Positions 17,737-26,439 of a stretch of 64,000 nt of DNA are shown here, piece by piece. The translations under genes and the position numbers were made by a program. The notes below the pieces were generated by a model. It was given only the letters and a program-made list of their open reading frames with translations. It was not told where the DNA came from and searched no databases. The DNA comes from Salinibacter altiplanensis (GTDB lineage: Bacteria; Bacteroidota; Rhodothermia; Rhodothermales; Salinibacteraceae). Within the stretch, counting starts at the first letter, position 1. Each line of letters opens with the position of its first letter. The stretch covers positions 342,325-406,324 of the forward strand of contig NZ_NCQY01000030.1 in NCBI RefSeq assembly GCF_002894645.1. Direction: 5' to 3'.

Positions 17737-18720
17737 CTACGAGATCACCTGCAGGACGATCTTGCCGGCGTTCTCATTGTTCTCCATGCGTCGGTGGGCA
17801 TCGGCGACCTCGGTCCAGTCGTAGGTCGAGTCGATCACCGGGCGGAGCGGTCCATCCACGAATTTCGGCACTGCCTCCGCCGCAAATTCACGAGTAAGCT
17901 GCACCTTGTAGTCGAGGCTCCGGTCGCGAAGCGTGGACGTCAAGAGCTGAACGCGTTTGGCCATCAGATCGCGCAGGCTCACGTCCTCGACTGTGCTGCC
18001 GCCCAGGGTTGCAAGCAGAACGATGCGGCCATCCATCGTCAGGGCCTCCACGTTTGGCAGGAAGTACGGGGCGCCGATGAAGTCAAGGATGATGTTCACC
18101 CCTTCTCCTCCCGTAAGCGCGTCGATCCGGGCGGCGAAGTCCTCTGACTCATAGTCAATGGTGGCTGCCGCCCCTAGATCGCGGCAGAGCTCGTGCTTCG
18201 GGGCCGAGGCGGTAATGAAGGGACGTGCACCGGCCGCTCGCGCAAGCTGAATGGCAGCGGTTCCTACCCCACTGGCGCCGGCATGAACGAGCACATCGTG
18301 GTCCTCCTGCAGTCCCCCCAGCCAGTGCAGGGCCTGATACGCCGTGAGAAAGACCTCCGGGAGGGCCGCCGCCTCTCGCATGGAGAGACCCGGCGGCACC
18401 GCCATCAGCAAGTCTTTGTGGACGACGACCTGCTCGGCGTATCCGCCCCCGGCCAGCAGGCCAAACACGCGATCTCCCTCCTGCCAGTCGACCACACCGG
18501 GCCCGGTCTCTTCAACCACCCCGGCCATCTCAAGGCCCAAAATGTTGGACGCCCCTTCCGGTGGATCGTAGTGGCCACGGCGCTGGAACGTATCGGCACG
18601 GTTGAGGGCCGTGGCGTGCACGCGGACCCGGACGTCGTCGGCCTCGGGAACGGGAGTCGGCACCTCGCCGATCATCATCGCGGACGGGTCGCCGGGCTCA
18701 GGGACACGAACAGCTTGCAT
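17737..18720 (-). CDS. NAD(P)H:quinone oxidoreductase (zeta-crystallin/PIG3 type)
   Basis: 327-residue medium-chain dehydrogenase/reductase without the structural zinc lobe. The GroES-like N-terminal domain includes ALNRADTFQRRGHYDPPEG, typical of PIG3-type quinone reductases. The Rossmann domain has VHAGASGVGTAAIQLARAAGA. The motif FDFIGAPY-like stretch ILDFIGAPYFLPN is also characteristic. The start at 18720 (MQAVRVPEPGD) is preferred over 18792. It lies 136 bases downstream of cinA on the same strand. Confidence 0.9.
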   Translation of the reverse strand: MQAVRVPEPGDPSAMMIGEVPTPVPEADDVRVRVHATALNRADTFQRRGHYDPPEGASNILGLEMAGVVEETGPGVVDWQEGDRVFGLLAGGGYAEQVVVHKDLLMAVPPGLSMREAAALPEVFLTAYQALHWLGGLQEDHDVLVHAGASGVGTAAIQLARAAGARPFITASAPKHELCRDLGAAATIDYESEDFAARIDALTGGEGVNIILDFIGAPYFLPNVEALTMDGRIVLLATLGGSTVEDVSLRDLMAKRVQLLTSTLRDRSLDYKVQLTREFAAEAVPKFVDGPLRPVIDSTYDWTEVADAHRRMENNENAGKIVLQVIS

Positions 18721-18856
18721 ACGCACAGAAAGGAATGGGCGAAAGAGTGTCTCGAATTGGGACTTCCTATAGCGGTACGCGTTGCTAGCCACACTCGGTC
18801 GAGGCGTTCCCGTCGGGCAGACCGGCAGGACCGATCGGCGGCCTGTCGTATTCCGC

Positions 18857-20095
18857 CTACGCCGACAGCTCCCGGCGCGCTTGCTCCAGGGCCGCGGACG
18901 CGAACAGCTCCTTGTTCAGCGTACGGTCTTCCACGAACTGGTGGCGCCGCGCCTGTCGTCCGGACGCGTCGGCATGCCCGACCCACACAGTCCCCACGGG
19001 CTTGTCCGGCGTGCCCCCCGTCGGCCCCGCAATCCCGGTCGTCGATATCCCCACCGTGGTGCCCAGGGCCTCCCGAACCCCCTCCGCCATCTGGAGCGCG
19101 ACCGCTTCGCTCACGGCGCCGTGCTCACGGATCGCCGCTTCCTCGACATCGAGGGTCGCCTGCTTCACGGAGTTGGCGTAGGCAACGACACTTCCCAGAT
19201 AATAGTCGGACGACCCAGATACGCCCGTCAGCCGGTGCCCAATGAGGCCGCCCGTGGCGCTCTCCGCACTGGCGATCGTGGCGTCGTGGGCCCGCAGGGT
19301 GTCGCCCAGTGCTTGTTCAAGCGTGACGTCACCGGTGCCGATGACACAGTCGCCCGCCCGGTCCCGGATTGTCGCCTCTATCTCGTCGAGACGAGACGTC
19401 GCCGTGGCCTTCTCGGCGCTGGCCGACAGGCGCACGCGCACGCCGCTCGTGGAGGGCAGGTAGGCCAGGGTCACGTCGTCTCCCAGCACGCCAGACAGGT
19501 CTCCCAGGTTCTCCTGCAGCGCCGTCTCCCCAATCCCCGCCGTCACGAGCGTCCGGTGACGGACCTCGCCCACGCCGGGCTCCTGCTCAAGGCGCGGTTG
19601 GACCGAGGCCTCAAAGATGGCGGTCATCTCTTCCGGGATTCCGGGCAGCAGCACGATCAGGCGCCCGTCCGGGGCCTCGTGCCACAGCCCCACGGCCGCC
19701 CCCACCGGATTGGCAAGGGCCTCGAACCCCTCCGGCCGTTCGGCGAGGGACGAGGCGGACGACGGCACGTCCCGGTTCCGCCGGTCGTAGTAGTCTCGCA
19801 CACGCGCAAGGAGATCCGGGTCGGTCTGGAGGGGGGCGCCGAAGTAATCGCCCACGACCGCCCGTGTGCGGTCGTCATGGGTGGGACCGAGCCCCCCGGT
19901 GCAAACGACGAGGCGGGCCGCCTCGTACGCCCGGTCCAGCTCCCGAAAGATGTCTTCGCGGTCATCCCCGACGGTGACCGTCCGGGTCATCCGGACGCCG
20001 AGCTGGCTGAGCTGCTCCCCCAGCCATGTGGCATTGGTATTGGGGGTCTGCCCAATCAACAGTTCGTCGCCAATGGTTAGGAGCTGTGCCTTCAT
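18857..20095 (-). CDS. cinA: CinA-like protein (MoaB-like domain plus NMN amidohydrolase domain)
   Basis: 412 residues. The N-terminal MoCF-like domain starts MKAQLLTIGDELLIGQTPNTNA and includes CTGGLGPTHDDRTR. The C-terminal CinA domain (about 255-410) shows SAESATGGLIGHRLTGVSGSSDYYLG and STTGIAGPTGGTPDKPVGTVWVG, typical of nicotinamide-nucleotide amidase. The enzyme recycles NMN and may be linked to competence in some bacteria. It follows pyrE by 97 bases and probably shares its message. Confidence 0.94.
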   Translation of the reverse strand: MKAQLLTIGDELLIGQTPNTNATWLGEQLSQLGVRMTRTVTVGDDREDIFRELDRAYEAARLVVCTGGLGPTHDDRTRAVVGDYFGAPLQTDPDLLARVRDYYDRRNRDVPSSASSLAERPEGFEALANPVGAAVGLWHEAPDGRLIVLLPGIPEEMTAIFEASVQPRLEQEPGVGEVRHRTLVTAGIGETALQENLGDLSGVLGDDVTLAYLPSTSGVRVRLSASAEKATATSRLDEIEATIRDRAGDCVIGTGDVTLEQALGDTLRAHDATIASAESATGGLIGHRLTGVSGSSDYYLGSVVAYANSVKQATLDVEEAAIREHGAVSEAVALQMAEGVREALGTTVGISTTGIAGPTGGTPDKPVGTVWVGHADASGRQARRHQFVEDRTLNKELFASAALEQARRELSA

Positions 20096-20192
20096 CGATA
20101 CAGGGAAGAAGAACCCAGAGGATATCGGAACGAAACGACGTCTGCGTCTTGGCGGGACCCGTTGTCAGCGTGCAGGGCCGTTGCGGGATGGT

Positions 20193-20873
20193 TCAGTCCC
20201 CGTGTTCGTCGGACCAGGCTTCGGGGTCGGCCTGCCAGTCGTTGAGAAGCGCCTGTGCGTCGTCCGAGAGCGAATGCTGACGGCGCGCCACGTCCAGAAG
20301 CATGGGAAACGTCGTCAGCACGTGGCAGGGCACGCCGGCCTCCCGAAACGCCGTGACGGCGGCGTCCAGCCCGTAGGAGAAGATCGCCAGCACGGCCGGA
20401 ACCGTGGCTCCGGTCTCGCGGACGGCCGCCACCGCGTCCAGCGCGGACCGGCCCGTCGAGATGAGATCTTCCACCACAACCACCGCATCGCCCGCCCCCA
20501 ACCGTGCCCCTTCAATGCGCTGCCCCTGCCCATGTCCCTTGGCCGAGGCGCGCACGTACGCCATCGGCGCGCCGAGCCGGTCGGCCAGCCACGCCGCATG
20601 GGGAATGCCGGCGGTGGCCGTTCCCCCAACGGTGAGCGGCGCCCAGTCGTGATCCGCGACCGTCTCCGCGAACCCATCCGCAATCGCGTGACGAACGGAC
20701 GGGTGCGCAAGGGTCCGCCGGTTGTCGCAGTAGATGGGGGCCACGAGGCCCGAGGACCACGTGAACGGATCGTGTGGGCGGAGCGAAACCGCGTCGATGC
20801 TCAGCAGGGCCTCCGCGAGCGAACGGGCCCGGTCGGCCGATGGCAACACAAAAGGGCTTTGGGAAGTCGGCAT
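20193..20873 (-). CDS. pyrE: Orotate phosphoribosyltransferase
   Basis: Converts orotate and PRPP to OMP in pyrimidine synthesis. The PRPP-binding motif VVVVEDLISTGRSAL is complete. RASAKGHGQGQRIEGA carries the conserved Lys-rich flexible loop region, and YCDNRRTLAHPSVR is typical near the N-terminus. 226 residues fits the family. It lies between pgsA and cinA on the minus strand, 38 and 97 bases apart, so the three probably form an operon. Confidence 0.94.
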   Translation of the reverse strand: MPTSQSPFVLPSADRARSLAEALLSIDAVSLRPHDPFTWSSGLVAPIYCDNRRTLAHPSVRHAIADGFAETVADHDWAPLTVGGTATAGIPHAAWLADRLGAPMAYVRASAKGHGQGQRIEGARLGAGDAVVVVEDLISTGRSALDAVAAVRETGATVPAVLAIFSYGLDAAVTAFREAGVPCHVLTTFPMLLDVARRQHSLSDDAQALLNDWQADPEAWSDEHGD

Positions 20874-20911
20874 AACGGACGACAGGAATCAGTCGAGCAC
20901 AGGAGGTGAGC

Positions 20912-21517
20912 CTACTCCAAGTCTACTTTTTCTTCCACCGGGGCCACCACGTAGAGCGCCCCCGTCGCTAGCGTGAAGCCCACAACGACCGTCAGGGCCA
21001 GTCCGGGCGCCCCGCTATCGTACAGCACCCACCGGGCCGCCTCCCGAAGCGGGGGCGCGAAGTGCGTGGCCGCCCGGAGCGTGAGCACACCGAACAGGAA
21101 GGCCGCCTGCAGCATCGTCTTCCCCTTCGCCACACGGTAGGTATGAAGCGTCTCGCCGGAGGCCTCGACCCACGACCGGACGCCCGTGACGACCAGGTCG
21201 CGGAGGGCGATGGCCACGACCGCCCACCACGGCACGAGATCAGGCGCCTCAAGTGCAAGAGCGATGAAGGTCCCGAGAATGAGCACCTTGTCCGCCAGGG
21301 GGTCGAGGTACTGCCCGAGCCGGGAGCGCACGCCAAGCCGGCGGGCCAGCACCCCGTCGTAGTAGTCCGTCAGGGAGGCCAGGACGAAGAGCACAACCGC
21401 ACTCATCTGGCCGGCCTTGCTCGGAATCGACAGGAACAGAAGCAGCAGCGGGGTCACCAAAATCCGGCCGACCGTCAGGAGGTTTGGAATGTAGCGGAGG
21501 GCTGTAGAGGTGTACAT
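20912..21517 (-). CDS. pgsA: CDP-diacylglycerol-glycerol-3-phosphate 3-phosphatidyltransferase
   Basis: Makes phosphatidylglycerol phosphate in the membrane. The CDP-alcohol phosphotransferase signature D-x2-DG-x2-AR-x8-G-x3-D-x3-D is seen in LTDYYDGVLARRLGVRSRLG and the following QYLDPLADKV. The start YIPNLLTVGRILVTPLLLL is typical, and the 201-residue protein has about five or six membrane segments. It is probably the first gene of the pgsA-pyrE-cinA run. Confidence 0.93.
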   Translation of the reverse strand: MYTSTALRYIPNLLTVGRILVTPLLLLFLSIPSKAGQMSAVVLFVLASLTDYYDGVLARRLGVRSRLGQYLDPLADKVLILGTFIALALEAPDLVPWWAVVAIALRDLVVTGVRSWVEASGETLHTYRVAKGKTMLQAAFLFGVLTLRAATHFAPPLREAARWVLYDSGAPGLALTVVVGFTLATGALYVVAPVEEKVDLE

Positions 21518-21881
21518 GATGGTCTCAGGGTAAGCACGAGTCGCTGGAATATCTCAGGCCCTCAGCGATATTGGCAAAAATTTGCACGGGCAAGTGGGGA
21601 CACGGTTGCAGTTCCAAAGACCATGCCCGCACGCCTGCAAACTTTTCAGTGTGTGGGGGGACGCAGTGCCAATGTTGACGCCCCGCCAGCGCGGATTGCC
21701 CCAGCCGGTCCTGCCGCCCTGTCATTCTGGCGGACCCACCCCGGCACTTTTCGGGACGGCATCGTTTTTGGAGCTGGACGCCTGTGGCGATGTAGAGTCA
21801 AGGAACGCCGAAGGATGGCTGCTCCCTGACGCCAACGCGCCTTCGACTTTCGAGCTGACCCGAACCAACACGCACGCACTC
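21518..21881. promoter_or_regulatory. pgsA/dnaK divergent intergenic region
   Basis: This 364-base region separates divergent pgsA and dnaK. No CIRCE element is seen. An inverted repeat AATATC (21549-21554) and GATATT (21567-21572) with a 12-base spacer is the only symmetric site noted. The dnaK frame is open back to 21582, but that part has no DnaK similarity and is treated as leader. Confidence 0.4.
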
Positions 21882-23882
21882 ATGGGCAAAGTCATTGGAA
21901 TCGACCTTGGCACGACGAACTCCGTCGTGGCAGTGATGGAAGGGGACGACCCGGACGTCATCGAGAACGCAGAAGGAGCGCGCACCACGCCGTCTGTTGT
22001 GGCCTACAAAGACGACGGCGAGCGCCTCGTGGGGGCTCCCGCGAAGCGCCAGGCCATCACGAACCCCGAAAACACCGTGTCCTCGATCAAGCGGTTTATG
22101 GGCCGCTTCTACAATGAGGTTGAGGACGAGATCGAAGAGGTGCCGTACGAGATCGTCCGCGGGGAAAACGACACCGCGCGCGTCCAGATCGACGACCGAA
22201 AGTACACCCCGCAGGAAATCTCGGCCGTGGTGCTGCAGAAGCTAAAGCAGACGGCCGAGGAGTACCTGGGCCAGGAGGTCACCGACGCAGTGATCACTGT
22301 GCCGGCGTACTTCAACGACGCACAGCGGAAGGCCACGCAGGAGGCCGGCGAAATTGCGGGCCTGAACGTGCAGCGCATCATCAACGAGCCGACCGCCGCC
22401 TCTCTCGCCTATGGCCTCGACGACGAGAGCGACCAGGTGGTCGCCGTGTATGACCTCGGCGGTGGGACCTTCGACGTCTCCATTCTGGAGCTCGGCGACG
22501 GGGTCTTCGAAGTGAACGCCACGTACGGGGACACGCACCTCGGGGGCGACAACTTCGACAAGCGCCTCATCGACCACATCGCCGACGAGTTCGAACAGGA
22601 CACGGGCATCGACCTTCGCGACGACCCGATGGCCCTGCAGCGCCTGAAGGAGGCCGCTGAGGAGGCCAAGATCGAGCTGTCGAGCGCCAAGACGACAACA
22701 ATCAACCTGCCGTTCATCACGGCCACGGACGAGGGGCCCCAGCACCTCAACATGGACCTCAACCGGGCCACCTTCGAGAACCTGATCGGGGACCTCGTCG
22801 AGAAGACGGTCCCGCAGATGGAGAAGGCCCTCGACGACGCGGGACACTCCAAGAGCGACGTTGACGAGGTCATCCTGGTCGGTGGATCCACGCGCGTCCC
22901 GCTCGTCCAGGAAACCGTCGAAGACTTCTTTGGCAAGAAGGCCAACAAGTCCGTGAACCCGGACGAGGTGGTGTCCCTCGGCGCGGCCGTGCAGGGCGGT
23001 GTGCTGAGTGGCGACGTGGACGACGTGCTGCTACTGGACGTGACCCCGCTCAACCTCGGCATCGAGACGCTCGGGGGCGTGATGACAACGCTGATCGAGG
23101 AGAACACCACGATTCCGACGAAGGAGGGCGAGGTCTTCTCCACCGCCGCCGACAACCAGACCTCCGTGGAGGTGCACGTCCTGCAGGGCGATCGCGAGAT
23201 GGCCAAGGACAACCGCACGCTCGGCCGCTTCCACCTGGACGGCATTCCACCGGCCCCGCGCGGCACGCCACAGATTGAGGTCACGTTCGACATCAACGCG
23301 GACGGCATCCTCAACGTGTCCGCCGAGGACAAGGACACCGGCAAGGAACAGTCCATCCGCGTGGAGGCGAACAGCGGCCTCTCCGACGAGGAGATTGAAA
23401 AGATGAAGGAGGAGGCCGAGCAGCACGCCGAGGAAGACGAGCGGCGCAAGGAGCGCGCCGACACGATCAACGAGGCGAATTCCATGGCCTACTCCGTGGA
23501 GCAGGGCCTCGAGGAGTACGGCGACAAGATCCCGGAGGACAAGCGGTCCTCCCTCCAGGACGCCCTCGATGCGCTCAACGAGGAGCTCGAGACGGCCAGC
23601 GCCGATGAAGACGTCACCGCGCTCGAGGACGCCCTTGACGAGCTCAACGCGGCATGGTCCGCCGCCGGCGAAGAGATTCGCGAGGCGCAACAGCAGCAGG
23701 CCCAGCAGGGCGCTGCGGCCGGTGCAGGTGCAGGCGCCGGTGCGGCCGGCCCCGGGGCTGAAGGCCCTGCCGGCGGCCCTGCGGGTGGACCGTCCCCCGA
23801 AAACGGTGCCACAGACACCGACGACGAGGAGGAGGTCCAAGACGCCGACTACGAGGTGGTCGACGAGGGCGACGACGAGTAG
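21882..23882 (+). CDS. dnaK: Chaperone DnaK (Hsp70)
   Basis: ATP-driven folding chaperone. The start [21 protein letters not shown] carries phosphate-1. Phosphate-2 appears in [19 protein letters not shown] and the adenosine motif in [14 protein letters not shown]. The linker [14 protein letters not shown] leads into the substrate domain. The lid is followed by a Gln- and then Gly/Ala-rich region (about 605-640) and an acidic tail ending EVVDEGDDE. 666 residues is slightly long because of the Gly/Ala and acidic tail. dnaJ and grpE are not adjacent. A strong terminator follows. Confidence 0.97.
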   Translation: MGKVIGIDLGTTNSVVAVMEGDDPDVIENAEGARTTPSVVAYKDDGERLVGAPAKRQAITNPENTVSSIKRFMGRFYNEVEDEIEEVPYEIVRGENDTARVQIDDRKYTPQEISAVVLQKLKQTAEEYLGQEVTDAVITVPAYFNDAQRKATQEAGEIAGLNVQRIINEPTAASLAYGLDDESDQVVAVYDLGGGTFDVSILELGDGVFEVNATYGDTHLGGDNFDKRLIDHIADEFEQDTGIDLRDDPMALQRLKEAAEEAKIELSSAKTTTINLPFITATDEGPQHLNMDLNRATFENLIGDLVEKTVPQMEKALDDAGHSKSDVDEVILVGGSTRVPLVQETVEDFFGKKANKSVNPDEVVSLGAAVQGGVLSGDVDDVLLLDVTPLNLGIETLGGVMTTLIEENTTIPTKEGEVFSTAADNQTSVEVHVLQGDREMAKDNRTLGRFHLDGIPPAPRGTPQIEVTFDINADGILNVSAEDKDTGKEQSIRVEANSGLSDEEIEKMKEEAEQHAEEDERRKERADTINEANSMAYSVEQGLEEYGDKIPEDKRSSLQDALDALNEELETASADEDVTALEDALDELNAAWSAAGEEIREAQQQQAQQGAAAGAGAGAGAAGPGAEGPAGGPAGGPSPENGATDTDDEEEVQDADYEVVDEGDDE

Positions 23883-23979
23883 TCGCCAATCCCCTGGACG
23901 CACGGTGTAGAACTCACCTCCATCCGCGTTCCTCTACATCGCCCCGCGGGGTCACTCACGAACGGCCCGCGGCCTTCCA

Positions 23980-24017
23980 AACGCCCCGATCGGCTTGTTC
24001 CGGTCGGGGCGTTTTTT
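23980..24017. terminator. Intrinsic terminator between dnaK and tatD
   Basis: Fourteen-base arms (23980-23993 and 24000-24013) with one G-T pair and a six-base loop, followed by T at 24012-24017. A shorter A-run at 23979-23981 precedes it. It lies between convergent genes and may stop transcripts from both sides, most strongly dnaK. Confidence 0.9.
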
Positions 24018-24054
24018 GTGGCCCGAGTGGCCGCCCACGCTTACTCCCCAGCCG

Positions 24055-24843
24055 TCACCGCGTGCCGTCAAGCTCGTAAATGGCACGGGCATTCTGGGTC
24101 GTGATCTTGGCGACTGTCTCCAACGGAAGGCCCTTGATGTCTGCAAGCCGCTCCACGACATGGCGCACGTAGGCCGGCTCGTTCCGATCCCCCCGGTTGG
24201 GCTCCGGGGCCAGGTACGGACTGTCGGTCTCCACGACGATGTGATCGAGCGGAACGTCCTTCACATACTGGTCCACGTCACTGTTCGAAAACGTCATGAT
24301 GCCCCCCACCCCGAGGTAGAAGCCCAAGTTCCACGCCCGCTCGGCCACCCTGGGCGGGTCGACGTAGCAGTGAAGAATCCCGCGCATCTTCTCCGGCACG
24401 TCAGCCCGTACGTACTCCTCTTCGAGAATGGCGAGAATGTCCGCCGCGGCCTCGCGGTTATGAATGACGAGGGGCAGGTCGGCCTCAATGGCGAGGCGGA
24501 TGTGCTTCCGGAAGAAGCGCTTCTGGCGGTCGTCGAACGAACGGTCCCAGTAGTAGTCGAGCCCGCTCTCCCCCACCGCCACCACACTCGGATGTGCACA
24601 CCACTCCACGACCGCCTCAAAATCGTCCTCGGTGGCCGTTTCGGTCTCCGAGGGGTGTAGGCCCGCCATGGCATAGAGCCCGTCGTGACTCTCACACAGG
24701 TCTACGGCCTGCCGAATGGAGGGAACGTCGATGGCCGGCATTACGATCACGTCGACCTCGGCGCCCCAGGCGCGACGCAGGACCGCGTCCCGGTCGTCAT
24801 CGAACTGGTCGAGGTACAGGTGCGCGTGCGTATCGATAATCAT
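24055..24843 (-). CDS. tatD: TatD family metal-dependent DNase/hydrolase
   Basis: 262 residues starting MIIDTHAHLYLDQFDDDRD, with the DTHAH metal motif at the N-terminus. Conserved VAVGESGLDYYWD, PLVIHNREA, GILHCYVDPP and the C-terminal VVETDSPYLAPEPNRG define TatD/YcfH. The extra 35 codons upstream in frame (to 24948) do not fit the family. It is convergent with dnaK and shares its terminator. Confidence 0.95.
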   Translation of the reverse strand: MIIDTHAHLYLDQFDDDRDAVLRRAWGAEVDVIVMPAIDVPSIRQAVDLCESHDGLYAMAGLHPSETETATEDDFEAVVEWCAHPSVVAVGESGLDYYWDRSFDDRQKRFFRKHIRLAIEADLPLVIHNREAAADILAILEEEYVRADVPEKMRGILHCYVDPPRVAERAWNLGFYLGVGGIMTFSNSDVDQYVKDVPLDHIVVETDSPYLAPEPNRGDRNEPAYVRHVVERLADIKGLPLETVAKITTQNARAIYELDGTR

Positions 24844-24973
24844 GAGCTGAGGAGACAACCGCAGGCGAGAAGGAGACTGGACGAAATGACCCCGCCGATA
24901 CCCCGGGAACGAAGTCCCCATTTTGCACCGTAGGAGCATCGGCGACAATCAAGTTCACGGTGCGCGTTAGAAC

Positions 24974-26308
24974 ATGAACCGAAGGCCTCATACTGTAAAC
25001 GCGTTGGCGCAAATTTCCCAGATTCTCCGTCCAGGCGTCTGGGGCCTTCCTGAGCGGGTGCTCGCCGTGGTTCTGCTTGGAGCCGGGGCCCCGCTGTCGG
25101 CTTCCGCACAATCGCCCCCCGACAGTGCGGACTGGGTACAGGTGCGGCTCCACCACGGGACCGATGTCGAGTCTGCTCGCCTCACCCCAAAGCGGCACCC
25201 GCTCTCAGTACGCCTGTCCAGCGGCGATCCCCCAATCCTCCGCCTGTCTCCCGACGAAACCATGACGCTGGGGCGCCGCCAGGGAGACGTGCACGCCCGG
25301 CATGAAGAAGCCAACCTGTACGCCCGATCGCTGCGGCTCGCGCCGTCGAATGGGGGCATCTGGACGCTCACACTGCCCTCCGGGTCCACCCGTACGTACA
25401 CGGGCCGCCTCACCCTTCGCCCCGCCGACTCCGGCGCGGGCCTTCAATTGGTCAACCGGGTGCCCCTGCAGGACTACGTGGCGAGCGTCGTCGCCGCGGA
25501 GTATGGGCTCGGCGACCGGGCGGGCACCCGGGCCATGGCGGTCGTGGCCCGGACCTACGCGCTCTTCTCCAGCAAGCACTTCGACGAGGACTACGACCAC
25601 GTTGACGGCACAGCCTCGCAGGTATACCGGGGGGACGCGGTCATTACCGAACCTGCCCGCCGGGCAGCCCAGGAAACGCGGGGCCAAGTCTTGACCTACG
25701 ACGGAGCGCCGATTCAATCGGTCTATTTCTCGTCGAGTGGGGGCCACACCGCCGACAACGAGGACATCTGGACGGACAGTCCCTCCCTTCCGTACCTGCG
25801 GGGCAAAAAGGACCCGTACGACCAGGGCTCGCCCAAGCACCGCTGGACAACGCGTGTGAACCGACGGGCCCTTCTGCGGGCACTCTCGTTGCATCACGGC
25901 ACCTCCGTCGACGGATTCCTGCTCGGCGACCGCACCTCGAACGGCCGACGAGCGACCATCAGGGTTCTCTTCTCGAACGACAGCGAGGCGGCGATGGAGG
26001 CAGGCACCTTCCGGTCGGTCGTAAACGAGCGGGTGGATGGCGTCTCCCTGAAGAGCACATGGTTCGATGCTCGTCGGGATGGTCCGGAGTACGTGTTTTC
26101 TGGACGAGGCCACGGGCACGGCGTCGGCCTCAACCAGTGGGGCGCCCACGCGATGGCCGAGCAGGGCAAAAGCTACCGCGAGATTCTGTCGTTCTACTAC
26201 ACGGGCGTTGAGATCCGACAGCTGGACGAGATGTCGTCTCCTGCGGCCGTGGCCCAGGACCCCCTCAGCCCACCTGTTGACTCTACCGCGCCTCGGGTTG
26301 GGTGGTAG
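24974..26308 (+). CDS. SpoIID/LytB-domain protein (probable peptidoglycan lytic enzyme)
   Basis: 444 residues. An N-terminal hydrophobic signal (about 28-46, ending ASAQ) suggests export. The SpoIID domain shows LQDYVASVVAAEYG, AMAVVARTYALFSSKHFD, SVYFSSSGGHTADNEDIW and FSGRGHGHGVGLNQWGAHAMA, the core motifs of this lytic transglycosylase family. In non-sporulating bacteria these proteins are thought to cut denuded glycan strands, which is inferred here. It precedes the TonB-dependent receptor. Confidence 0.9.
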   Translation: MNRRPHTVNALAQISQILRPGVWGLPERVLAVVLLGAGAPLSASAQSPPDSADWVQVRLHHGTDVESARLTPKRHPLSVRLSSGDPPILRLSPDETMTLGRRQGDVHARHEEANLYARSLRLAPSNGGIWTLTLPSGSTRTYTGRLTLRPADSGAGLQLVNRVPLQDYVASVVAAEYGLGDRAGTRAMAVVARTYALFSSKHFDEDYDHVDGTASQVYRGDAVITEPARRAAQETRGQVLTYDGAPIQSVYFSSSGGHTADNEDIWTDSPSLPYLRGKKDPYDQGSPKHRWTTRVNRRALLRALSLHHGTSVDGFLLGDRTSNGRRATIRVLFSNDSEAAMEAGTFRSVVNERVDGVSLKSTWFDARRDGPEYVFSGRGHGHGVGLNQWGAHAMAEQGKSYREILSFYYTGVEIRQLDEMSSPAAVAQDPLSPPVDSTAPRVGW

Positions 26309-26439
26309 GCCGCAGTGCTCGGGTCCCTTGAGAGGGGCGTTCCCACTGCCAGACGTCTGAGTTGCCCCTTTTGGAGGCCTGCATTGTCACTGAGTATCCC
26401 CCTGTCCGTTTGCATTTCTCCGCCATTCGTTTGAGAATT

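Noticed and set aside
21582-21881. In-frame N-terminal extension of DnaK
   Set aside because: DnaK starts at [13 protein letters not shown]; the extra hundred residues show no domain and lie in the divergent leader.
21518-21881. CIRCE element upstream of dnaK
   Set aside because: No TTAGCACTC-N9-GAGTGCTAA or close variant was found.
26309-26439. Cobalamin riboswitch upstream of the TonB receptor
   Set aside because: Region is too short and lacks the B12 box by eye.
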